Origin: Actinomycetota bacterium
GTDB taxonomy: Bacteria > Actinomycetota > Actinomycetes > Propionibacteriales > Propionibacteriaceae
Direction of reading: 5' to 3'
Assembly: GCA_016213595.1 (NCBI GenBank)
Contig: JACRAA010000312.1
Coordinates: forward strand, 1 to 5,297
DNA: 5,297 bases
The notes beneath the pieces were generated by a model, which saw only the letters and a list, made by a program, of their open reading frames with translations, was not told the origin of the DNA and made no database searches. Position numbers and translations under genes: made by a program. Positions 1-5,065 of this stretch are shown here, piece after piece; positions within the stretch are counted from its first letter, which is position 1, and each line of letters opens with the position of its first letter.

Positions 1-545
1 ACCACCGGGGCCGCGGGGCCCGCCTGGACGAGAGAGTCGCGCCACCCGCGGCCGAGGGACTTGATCTCGTGGTGACGGTCCATCTGGTCACGCGAGAAGT
101 TCAGCAGGACGAGCACGGCCGGGCGGCCGAGCCGTACGACGTCCGGAACCACCCTCTCGTCTGTCTCGAGGATCGCGATGTCGCGGCCAGGGGCGACGGC
201 CAGCGCAGAGGCGATGCCGTAGTGGAGGTTGGCGCCGTCCGCGTTCGTGACGACGCGACCGGGCCCGACCGCGGACCGTACGGCCGCTGCCAGCAGGTGC
301 GTGGTAGTCGTCTTGCCGTTCGTGCCTGAGACGCTCGCGATCGTGTGGCCCGGCAGCAGGTTGGCGAGCGCGTCGGGCGCCACCTTCATGAGCAGCTGGC
401 CACGGATCGAGGCACCGGAGCCGCGACGCGCGAGCCGGGAAGCGGTCCCTGCGAGGCTGCCCGCGGCGAGGGCCACAGCCAGCCGTGCCCTCACGAGTGC
501 CGGCGGCCGGTGAGGGCTGCGGGGGATCGAGAGGTCGACGGCCAT
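1..545 (-). CDS. murT: Lipid II isoglutaminyl synthase, Mur ligase subunit MurT (N-terminal part)
   Basis: Partial gene: 181 codons are visible and the 3' end lies beyond base 1. The product matches the start of MurT, the ATP-dependent Mur-ligase-like subunit that with the glutaminase GatD amidates D-Glu of lipid II to D-isoglutamine in the cytoplasm. Visible signs are the ATP-binding loop GTNGKTTTT (residues 74-82), VVTNADGANL (98-107, where MurT proteins have a TN-x-GxN stretch), an ETDE acidic motif (127-130) and LLNFSRDQMDRHHEI (147-161), matching the NxxRDQxDR signature of the family. The zinc-binding Cys cluster and C-terminal domain expected of MurT would lie outside the window, as would gatD. 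The start is uncertain: ATG at 545 and an in-frame ATG at 554 (adding MAS) both fit, and the nearest GAGG lies 12 bases before the ATG at 554. No promoter is obvious between it and tRNA-His upstream, so read-through from the tRNA promoter is possible. Family assignment is firm; the choice of MurT over other Mur ligases rests on the motifs and short N-terminus. Confidence 0.9.
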   Translation of the reverse strand, partial: MAVDLSIPRSPHRPPALVRARLAVALAAGSLAGTASRLARRGSGASIRGQLLMKVAPDALANLLPGHTIASVSGTNGKTTTTHLLAAAVRSAVGPGRVVTNADGANLHYGIASALAVAPGRDIAILETDERVVPDVVRLGRPAVLVLLNFSRDQMDRHHEIKSLGRGWRDSLVQAGPAAPV

Positions 546-618
546 GGACGCCATTCTTGCCCATGGCCTCGAGGAGGTTGGACCCCGTCCGTGTGTCGGA
601 GAGTCCTGAGATGCTCGG

Positions 619-695
619 TGGGGTGAGTAACGGGGCTCGAACCCGCGACATCCTGGACCACAACCAGACGCTCTACCAGCTGAGCTATACCCACC
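619..695 (-). tRNA. tRNA-His (anticodon GTG)
   Basis: A full cloverleaf folds on the minus strand. The acceptor GTGGGTA (694-688) pairs with TACTCAC (629-623), with one G·T pair. The D stem is GCTC/GAGC. The anticodon stem TCTGG/CCAGG carries loop TTGTGGT, whose anticodon GTG lies at 661-659. The T stem GCGGG/CCCGT has loop TTCGAGC. The extra G at -1 (base 695) opposite C73 (base 622) is the hallmark of tRNA-His and supports the identity. CCA is encoded (621-619). It lies 132 bases after orn and before murT on the same strand; orn next to the His tRNA gene is also seen in other actinobacteria such as mycobacteria. Confidence 0.97.
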
Positions 696-756
696 ACGCC
701 ACACCGCGCTGCGCCTTCAGGTCTGTCGTGATGACTGACCCGGAAGGGCGAAGCAC

Positions 757-786
757 AGCCTAGCCGAGGCACCGCGTCTCTGACCA
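757..786 (-). promoter_or_regulatory. Probable promoter of tRNA-His
   Basis: Read on the minus strand, TGGTCA (786-781, four of six matches to TTGACA) is followed after 18 bases by TAGGCT (762-757), a good actinobacterial -10 box of the TANNNT type. Transcription would begin near base 750, leaving a leader of about 55 bases to be trimmed before the tRNA. The gap of 132 bases between orn and the tRNA holds no gene. No U-tract terminator for orn is visible in it, only a short palindrome, CGACGTCG, at 789-796. Inferred from spacing and sequence only. Confidence 0.5.
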
Positions 787-827
787 ACCGACGTCGTCGC
801 CGATGGTCATCAGATCGAAAGCTCGCG

Positions 828-1427
828 TCAGGCCAGCGAGCCCTGGTGACGGGCCGCGATCTCGAGGAGGGTGTCGCGCTCCGGGCCGGGCTGGGGCACG
901 AGCATCGCCTCGCGGTAGTAGCGCAGCTCCTCGATCGACTCCCGGATGTCGGCGAGCGCACGGTGGTTGCCGGACTTGGCAGGAGCCGTGTAGTAGATCC
1001 GCGGGTACCAGCGCTTGGCCAGCTCCTTGAGGCTCGAGACGTCGACGTTGCGGTAGTGGACGTGAGCCTCCAGGGCCGGCATGTCGCGGGCGAGGAACGC
1101 ACGGTCGGTACCGATCGTGTTGCCGGCCAGGGGCGCCTTGCGGACCTCCGGGACGTACGTCCGGATGTACGCGAGCGCCTCGGCTTCCGCCTCGGCGAGC
1201 GTGGCGCCCTCGGAGAGGAGGTCGAGGAGACCCGAGCTGCGGTGCATGGAGGTGACGAACTCGCCCATCTGTGCCAGCGCCTCGGCCGGCGGCTTCACGA
1301 CGATGTCGACACCCTCGCCCAGCACGTTGAGCTCACCGTCAGTCACTAGGACCGCGAGCTCGATGAGGGCGTCGACGCCGAGGTCCAGGCCGGTCATCTC
1401 GCAGTCGATCCATACCAGGTTGTCCAC
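828..1427 (-). CDS. orn: Oligoribonuclease (DEDDh 3'-5' exoribonuclease)
   Basis: A complete protein of 199 residues, the normal size of the family. Orn is a cytoplasmic enzyme that cuts 2-5 nucleotide RNA fragments to mononucleotides at the end of mRNA decay. It also clears pGpG, the breakdown product of cyclic di-GMP. All DEDDh active-site positions are visible: D8 and E10 in WIDCEMTGLD, D108 in GNTIGTDRAFL, and H155 with D160 in GNHRALADIRESIEELR. RNVDVSSLKELAKRWYPR (126-143) is also a strong Orn signature. An acidic low-complexity run (LAEAEAEALAY, 78-88) lies on the helical surface. The start is GTG at 1427: a TAG stop lies in frame 12 bases before it, and the next possible start would lose the catalytic D8 and E10. 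There is no Shine-Dalgarno sequence. A TAGGCT box ends 6 bases before the GTG, which suggests a leaderless transcript. The stop of the MFS gene lies 24 bases upstream on the same strand, so co-transcription with it is also possible. Confidence 0.97.
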   Translation of the reverse strand: MDNLVWIDCEMTGLDLGVDALIELAVLVTDGELNVLGEGVDIVVKPPAEALAQMGEFVTSMHRSSGLLDLLSEGATLAEAEAEALAYIRTYVPEVRKAPLAGNTIGTDRAFLARDMPALEAHVHYRNVDVSSLKELAKRWYPRIYYTAPAKSGNHRALADIRESIEELRYYREAMLVPQPGPERDTLLEIAARHQGSLA

Positions 1428-1433
1428 CGGGGC

Positions 1434-1439
1434 AGCCTA
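1434..1439 (-). promoter_or_regulatory. Candidate -10 box for a leaderless orn transcript
   Basis: TAGGCT on the minus strand matches the actinobacterial TANNNT -10 consensus and is followed by six bases (GCCCCG) and then the GTG start, so transcription would begin at or next to the start codon. No convincing -35 box is seen 16-19 bases further up. Absence of a ribosome binding site for orn agrees with this reading. Confidence 0.4.
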
Positions 1440-1451
1440 ACGGCTCGGACC

Positions 1452-2633
1452 TCAGGCAGGGATTCGGCGGGGGATCCAACGCATCAGCCAGCCGGCGCCG
1501 CCCCACGCCAGGACGCCCACGACCACTGACGCTCCGCCCAGCGTGGACAGGGTGGCGACGGCGGCGATGGCCAGCGGCCCGAGCGCGTTGCCGGTGTCGG
1601 AGATCAGGCGCCAGCCCGCGAGGAACTTCGTACGTCCCACCGCGGGGGACGCGTCGGAGCCGAGCGTCATGACCACACCCGACGAGATCCCGTTCCCCAG
1701 ACCCAGGAGACACGCGACGGCGATGATGGAGCCCACGTCCTGCGCGAGCGGAAGGATCGCCATCCCGACGCCCATGACGAGCATGGCCGGCGCCGCCACC
1801 CACACCCGGCCGAACCGGTCCATCAACGACCCGCCGAAGAAGAACAGCGCGACATCGAAGGCCATGGAGATCGAGTAGACGAGGCTCGTCGCCGCCGGGG
1901 AGAAGCCGTGCGCCTCGCACCAGAGCGGGATGATGGCCTGCCGCGCAGACCGCGTCAGCATGATGACGAGTGCGCCGACGCCCTGGGTGAGGAGGATGCC
2001 GAGGCTGTCGCGGAGCACCGTGAACATCGGGGCGCTCTGGATGGCGTTCTCGCCGTGCGCCTCGCTCGGCAGGTCCGGCAGTGTCAGCGTGACGATCGCG
2101 GCGAGCAGGCTCATGCCGGCGGCGAACAGGTACGCCTTCGGCAGCCCGAAGGTCGCGACCACCGCTGCGCCGATGAGCGGCCCGACCAGGCCTCCGACGC
2201 GGAAGACGCCGCCGAGGGAGGAGAGGGCGCGGGCGCGGTACTGGAGAGGGATGGCGACGGTGAGGTACGTCTGGCGCGCGAGCCCGAAGACAGCGCCGGT
2301 GATGCCGGTCAGGAACGTGGCGATGGCAAGGTGCAGGAGGCTGTGCGTGAACGAGACGGACGACAGCACCACCACGTCGATGAGGCAGGCCACGACGATC
2401 GACCACTTCTCGCCGAGCCGTTCGGCCACCCAGCCCGCAGGCAGGTCAGCGAGGAGCTGACCGATGCCGAGCAGACCGGTGATGAGTGCGGCGGTGCCGG
2501 CCGAGGCTCCCCGGTCGATCGCGCTGAGGGCGACCAGCGGCGTGACCGCGCCGTACCCGATGGACGCCAGTGCGGTCGGTCCGTACGCCGCTACGGCGAT
2601 CGTCTTCCATGAGAAGGGGGCCGCGGCAGTCAC
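1452..2633 (-). CDS. Major facilitator superfamily (MFS) transporter, DHA1-like
   Basis: A 393-residue inner-membrane protein with about 12 hydrophobic helices in two six-helix halves, the standard MFS size and plan. The loop 2-3 signature is visible as GWVAERLGEKW (67-77), and its relic in the second half as GGSLMDRFGRVW (267-278). RARALSSLGGVFRVGGLVGPLIG (133-155) covers helix 5 and contains a GxxxGP-type motif C typical of proton-driven exporters (antiporters). LPDLPSEAHGENA (185-197) is the central cytoplasmic loop. The substrate cannot be told; export of a small molecule is inferred from motif C. The start is taken as GTG at 2633, the first start after the tRNA-Arg gene; the frame stays open far upstream through the tRNA, but this is only a GC-rich artefact. 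No Shine-Dalgarno sequence precedes the GTG, while TAGTTT ends 7 bases before it. The gene diverges from tRNA-Arg and is followed after 24 bases by orn. Confidence 0.93.
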   Translation of the reverse strand: MTAAAPFSWKTIAVAAYGPTALASIGYGAVTPLVALSAIDRGASAGTAALITGLLGIGQLLADLPAGWVAERLGEKWSIVVACLIDVVVLSSVSFTHSLLHLAIATFLTGITGAVFGLARQTYLTVAIPLQYRARALSSLGGVFRVGGLVGPLIGAAVVATFGLPKAYLFAAGMSLLAAIVTLTLPDLPSEAHGENAIQSAPMFTVLRDSLGILLTQGVGALVIMLTRSARQAIIPLWCEAHGFSPAATSLVYSISMAFDVALFFFGGSLMDRFGRVWVAAPAMLVMGVGMAILPLAQDVGSIIAVACLLGLGNGISSGVVMTLGSDASPAVGRTKFLAGWRLISDTGNALGPLAIAAVATLSTLGGASVVVGVLAWGGAGWLMRWIPRRIPA

Positions 2634-2640
2634 TCGGGCG

Positions 2641-2646
2641 AAACTA
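2641..2646 (-). promoter_or_regulatory. Candidate -10 box for a leaderless MFS transcript
   Basis: TAGTTT on the minus strand fits TANNNT and is separated from the GTG start by seven bases (CGCCCGA), putting the transcription start at the start codon. A TTGGCA (2673-2668) lies 21 bases upstream, too far for a normal -35 box, so the -35 element is unclear. Confidence 0.4.
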
Positions 2647-2659
2647 CTCGCTGGAGCCC

Positions 2660-2665
2660 TAGAAT
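2660..2665 (+). promoter_or_regulatory. Candidate -10 box of tRNA-Arg
   Basis: TAGAAT on the plus strand matches TANNNT and lies 13 bases before the tRNA 5' end, giving a start near base 2672. The matching -35 position (about 2637-2643) has no recognisable hexamer and falls on the -10 region of the divergent MFS promoter. Confidence 0.45.
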
Positions 2666-2678
2666 CTTGCCAAGTCTC

Positions 2679-2752
2679 GCCCCCGTAGCTCAGCTGGATA
2701 GAGCGGCGGCCTTCTAATCCGCGGGTCGGAGGTTCGAGTCCTCCCGGGGGCG
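2679..2752 (+). tRNA. tRNA-Arg (anticodon TCT)
   Basis: A complete cloverleaf: acceptor GCCCCCG (2679-2685) with CGGGGGC (2745-2751), D stem GCTC/GAGC, T stem GGAGG/CCTCC with loop TTCGAGT, and discriminator G at 2752. The anticodon loop CTTCTAA (2711-2717) gives anticodon TCT at 2713-2715, which reads AGA/AGG arginine codons, rare in such GC-rich genomes. Four pairs of the anticodon stem GCGG/CCGC are sound, but the closing pair 31-39 is C·T (2710/2718). CCA is not encoded: the bases after the discriminator are CCG. It diverges from the MFS gene and lies 47 bases before the next plus-strand gene. Confidence 0.97.
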
Positions 2753-2786
2753 CCGCCGACGACGGATCTGAGCTCGGCCAAGGACA

Positions 2787-2799
2787 CCTGGAGGAACAC
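2787..2799 (+). promoter_or_regulatory. Strong ribosome binding site of the small Cys-rich gene
   Basis: GGAGG (2790-2794) lies five bases before the ATG at 2800. It is the best Shine-Dalgarno match among the genes of this window and the main reason to accept the short gene behind it. The 47 bases between tRNA-Arg and this ATG show no -10 box and no T-rich terminator, so the mRNA may start at the tRNA promoter. Confidence 0.7.
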
Positions 2800-3063
2800 A
2801 TGGACGAGAAGCCTGACGAGGCGGACCTCGGGGGCGACCGAGCCTGCTGGCTGGACGAGGTGTGCCCCTCCTGCGGCGGCATCGACGGGCACCGAGAGGG
2901 CTGCGAGGCGGCCGAGGTAACGCGTGAGGTCGGGTCTGCCGACCAGCGTGGACGGGTGGCGAAGGACAACGAGCCGTCGACCGTCCCCCCGTACGTGTCG
3001 AGGCTCACCGGCGGTACGAGGTTGACGATGCCGCCCGTCGATCCTGACCGCCGGGACGCCTGA
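2800..3063 (+). CDS. Small Cys-rich protein, probable zinc-ribbon-like, unknown function
   Basis: An 87-residue soluble acidic protein that I cannot assign to a named family. Its N-terminal half carries CWLDEVCPSCGGIDGHREGC (16-35), with Cys at 16, 22, 25 and 35 and His 31. This C-x5-C-x2-C-x9-C pattern could hold a zinc ion or another metal. CWL-x2-VC-x2-CG strings recur in short actinobacterial hypothetical proteins, from memory of the family rather than a search. The C-terminal half (from about 45) is polar, rich in Arg, Pro and Asp, and probably disordered. The start is secure because of GGAGG five bases upstream, and third codon positions are mostly G or C, as expected of a real gene here. 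Its stop is four bases before the start of the large membrane protein, so the two are almost certainly translated from one mRNA, and a joint role is likely. No signal peptide or membrane helix is seen, so it should act in the cytoplasm. Confidence 0.75.
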   Translation: MDEKPDEADLGGDRACWLDEVCPSCGGIDGHREGCEAAEVTREVGSADQRGRVAKDNEPSTVPPYVSRLTGGTRLTMPPVDPDRRDA

Positions 3064-3067
3064 GCGG

Positions 3068-4300
3068 ATGGTGGTGCAGCAGAAGGCTGCGCGTGGCCGG
3101 TGGGCGATGCGCGACTACCCCCTGGTCGCGTGGCTTCTCGCCGCACTGTGCGTCGCGGTCGTTCATCGCTGGCTCGAGGAGTCGGACTGGCTCCTGCTGC
3201 ACATGGTCCTGCTGGGCGCTCTCACCCAGGCGATCGTCGTCTGGAGCTGGCACTTCGCCCAGGCCGTGCTTCACGCAGGAGACGCACCCGGCGGGCGGCG
3301 ACACCAGACCTGGCGGCTCGCCCTGCTCAACGTCGGCGCGGTCCTCGTCGTGGTCGGGGTTCCCACCCGTGTCTGGGTGGTCACACTCGTGGGCGGCACC
3401 GTCGTCGCGACAGCGACGACCTGGCACGGCTGGGCGCTCTGGCGCATGCTCCGCCGCTCGCTGCCCGCCCGGTTCCGGGTGAGCGTGCACTACTACCTCG
3501 GGTCGGCGGCGTCCCTGGTGCTCGGTGCGGGGCTGGGGACATGGCTCGCGTACCTCCCGGACGGCCCGCTGCACGGGCGCGTGCTCGTCGCTCACGCGCT
3601 GACGAACGTGCTCGGCTGGGTCGGGCTGACGCTCACGGGAACGCTTCTCACGCTGTGGCCCACGATGCTGCGGACCCGGATGGACGACCGAGCGGAGCCT
3701 TGGACGAGGAGGGTCCTCCCGATCTTCGGGGCTGCCATCCTCGTCGCCGTGGCCGGCGCGCTGCTGGGCTGGTCCTGGCTCGCTGCCACTGGTGTCGCCT
3801 GCTACCTCGTCGGGCTCGCCCTGTTCGGGCGAGGGCTCTGGGCGCCCGTACGGCGTCGCCCGCCGTCCGAGTTCGCCCCGGCGTCGGTCGGGGCCGGACT
3901 GGTCTGGCTCACGGTGGCCGTCGCCTGGGTCGCCTGGGACCTCGCCCGCTCGTCGGACTGGTCGCTCATCCATGAGGAGCTCCTGTCGCCGGCGGCCGCC
4001 CTGACCATCGGGCTGCTCCAGGTCCTCCTCGGCGCCTCGTCCTACCTGCTGCCGTCCGTCCTCGGCGGGGGTCCGTCGGTAGTCCGGGCCGGACAGGCGT
4101 GGCTGAACCGGTGGTGGCTCGCACGGGTCGCCGTACTCAACCTCACCGCCGTCCTCTGGCTCGCACCGACACCGTGGCCGGTCAAGGTGGTGGCCGCCTC
4201 GTGCGGTCTCGTCACCGCGGCGCTGTTCGTGCCGTTGATGGCCGGCGGCCTCCGTGCAAGCCTTCGGGCCCGCGCCGAGGTGGAGGCGACCCGCACCTGA
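3068..4300 (+). CDS. 12-helix membrane protein resembling the membrane half of actinobacterial multicopper oxidase fusions
   Basis: A 410-residue integral membrane protein with about 12 hydrophobic segments (roughly 18-33, 41-61, 83-99, 101-120, 142-162, 172-198, 216-236, 238-256, 272-291, 306-331, 349-366, 370-392). From memory, the phrases HMVLLGALTQAIVVWSWHF (45-63), GWVGLTLTGTLLTLWPTML (183-201) and SSYLLPSVLGGGP (324-336) resemble the membrane region that precedes the copper domains in large actinobacterial copper oxidase/nitrite-reductase-like proteins. Here that copper part is absent: the protein ends 62 residues after GGGP with a normal stop, and no cupredoxin sequence follows. Histidines in or at the ends of helices (H33, H45, H62, H120, H141, H176) could bind heme or copper, as in the 12-helix NnrS and heme-copper oxidase subunit I proteins; this is inference. 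ATG 3068 has only a weak ribosome site and is probably coupled to the small gene ending at 3063. ATG 3107, just before RDYPLVAWL, is an alternative start. The gene runs tail to tail with the DUF421 gene. Confidence 0.85.
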   Translation: MVVQQKAARGRWAMRDYPLVAWLLAALCVAVVHRWLEESDWLLLHMVLLGALTQAIVVWSWHFAQAVLHAGDAPGGRRHQTWRLALLNVGAVLVVVGVPTRVWVVTLVGGTVVATATTWHGWALWRMLRRSLPARFRVSVHYYLGSAASLVLGAGLGTWLAYLPDGPLHGRVLVAHALTNVLGWVGLTLTGTLLTLWPTMLRTRMDDRAEPWTRRVLPIFGAAILVAVAGALLGWSWLAATGVACYLVGLALFGRGLWAPVRRRPPSEFAPASVGAGLVWLTVAVAWVAWDLARSSDWSLIHEELLSPAAALTIGLLQVLLGASSYLLPSVLGGGPSVVRAGQAWLNRWWLARVAVLNLTAVLWLAPTPWPVKVVAASCGLVTAALFVPLMAGGLRASLRARAEVEATRT

Positions 4301-4318
4301 CAGGACGGCGTCCGTCGA

Positions 4319-4346
4319 CGACGGTGCGGGCGGAGCTGCGCCGTCG
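4319..4346. terminator. Candidate hairpin terminator between convergent genes
   Basis: CGACGGTGC (4319-4327) pairs with GCGCCGTCG (4338-4346): nine base pairs with one T·G on the plus-strand transcript, around a 10-base loop. It fills most of the 50-base gap between the membrane protein stop (4300) and the DUF421 stop (4351). There is no T-run after it on either strand, so it is either a U-less actinobacterial terminator or a transcript-end protecting stem. On the minus transcript the T·G pair becomes an A·C mismatch, so it should work better for the plus-strand operon. Confidence 0.45.
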
Positions 4347-4350
4347 CGAC

Positions 4351-4881
4351 CTAGGAGACCTGCCGTCGGGCGCGGCGTGAGCCGCGGTTCTTGCCCACGA
4401 CGCTCATCTGGCCGTCGCCCTCCAGGACGATCTGGTCTGCCTCCTCGAGTCGAGTCATGCCTTGCAGCCGCAGCTGCTGCATGATCTCTTCTTCCGTGAT
4501 GTTCTCGGACCTCATGTGCCGCCGGTCCAGCTGGCCGTTCTTGTACAGCGCGAGCGGGGGAGGGCTGATCACGCGCTGGACCCACGGAACGTGGAAGCCG
4601 ACCCAGTCCAGCAGCGCTGCCCAGCCGATGATGACGGCGACAAGGATGACTCCGTCCGTCAGGGACGTGTAGCTGCCGGCCATGGCGTTCTGTGCGGCGT
4701 CGGCGATCAGGACGATGACCAGGAGGTCCGTGACACCCACCCCGCCGCGCTGACGACGCAGCACGAGACGGAGCAACGTGAACAGGCACAAGTAGGTCAC
4801 GGTGCCCCGGACGACGATCTCCAGCAGGGACGTGTGCGGGAGGAACACGCTGTTCCAGTCGACGTCGAAAAGTGAGCTCAT
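4351..4881 (-). CDS. DUF421 (YetF-like) membrane protein
   Basis: A 176-residue protein with the two parts of the DUF421 family. First come about three membrane helices (roughly 20-40, 50-67 and 75-95) containing LLRLVLRRQRGGVGVTDLLV, then the family's ADAAQNAMAG block (60-69). Next is a cytoplasmic C-terminal domain: PPPLALYKNGQL (107-118), NITEEEIMQQLRLQGMTRLE (127-146) and IVLEGDGQMSVV (151-162), matching the usual P-x-LI-NG, LR-x-x-G and LE-x-DG-x-SV pattern. The biochemical role of the family is not established; in spore formers, relatives are linked to spore proteins, which does not apply here. The basic tail GKNRGSRRARR may touch the membrane surface. The start is ATG 4881, with AGAGGG about nine bases upstream. 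It is divergent from the oxidoreductase at 5120 and convergent with the operon ending at 4300, so it appears to be a single-gene transcript. Confidence 0.9.
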   Translation of the reverse strand: MSSLFDVDWNSVFLPHTSLLEIVVRGTVTYLCLFTLLRLVLRRQRGGVGVTDLLVIVLIADAAQNAMAGSYTSLTDGVILVAVIIGWAALLDWVGFHVPWVQRVISPPPLALYKNGQLDRRHMRSENITEEEIMQQLRLQGMTRLEEADQIVLEGDGQMSVVGKNRGSRRARRQVS

Positions 4882-4958
4882 CTCTCGGTTCCCTCTCCCG
4901 ACCCGTTCGTCGCCGCCTCGGCAGGTTCCGCTGCCGCTGCCCGACCCTGGTCCCGCAC

Positions 4959-4983
4959 TTACCCCGCGGGGTGGCGCGGGTAA
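4959..4983. repeat. Operator-like inverted repeat TTACCC...GGGTAA
   Basis: TTACCCCGCG (4959-4968) and CGCGGGTAA (4975-4983) are reverse complements apart from one extra C in the left arm, separated by GGGTGG. A shorter perfect palindrome, CCCCGCGGGG (4962-4971), lies inside the left arm. Its position between divergent genes, with arms ending in AT-containing TTA/TAA, fits a binding site for a dimeric repressor. A hairpin in RNA is the other option. Confidence 0.5.
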
Positions 4984-5016
4984 CGAGTCGCCTGTCCCTG
5001 CGATGGGCCGAACGCC

Positions 5017-5050
5017 CTGTCCAGGCGTCCCCGCCGCCGGCGCCGGACAG
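5017..5050. repeat. Long GC-rich hairpin upstream of the oxidoreductase
   Basis: CTGTCC (5017-5022) pairs with GGACAG (5045-5050), and after a one-base bulge (A5023) GGCG (5024-5027) pairs with CGCC (5041-5044). This makes ten pairs around a 13-base loop rich in CCG. No T-run follows. A second CCTGTCC at 4991-4997 repeats the left arm and could pair with the same GGACAG, giving two exclusive folds. Confidence 0.5.
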
Positions 5051-5065
5051 CACTCCTAGTCAGCG

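Noticed and set aside
580..606. Weak hairpin after tRNA-His (GGAC/GTCC and TCCG/CGGA with an internal loop) as a terminator.
   Set aside because: Only two four-pair stems with an unequal internal loop and no T-run; too weak to call.
1161..1220. Repetitive GCCTCGGC-type sequence inside orn.
   Set aside because: It encodes an acidic EAEAEA helix in Orn and is explained by coding.
1908..2612. A 234-codon plus-strand open frame opposite the MFS gene.
   Set aside because: Highly charged, Gly/Arg/Asp-rich composition typical of a shadow frame; the opposite strand encodes a convincing 12-helix transporter.
2679..2752. tRNA-Arg as an attachment site for an integrated element.
   Set aside because: No integrase, no repeated tRNA 3' end nearby, and the flanking genes look like native chromosome.
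2634..3146. The MFS frame stays open upstream for 171 more codons to an ATG at 3146.
   Set aside because: The extension would run antisense through tRNA-Arg and the Cys-rich gene, has no membrane or family character, and long open frames are common by chance at this GC content.
3005..5053. A 682-codon open frame on the minus strand.
   Set aside because: It is a very Arg/Pro/Asp-rich, low-complexity translation lying antisense to the 12-helix membrane protein and out of frame with DUF421; both real genes have clear family signatures.
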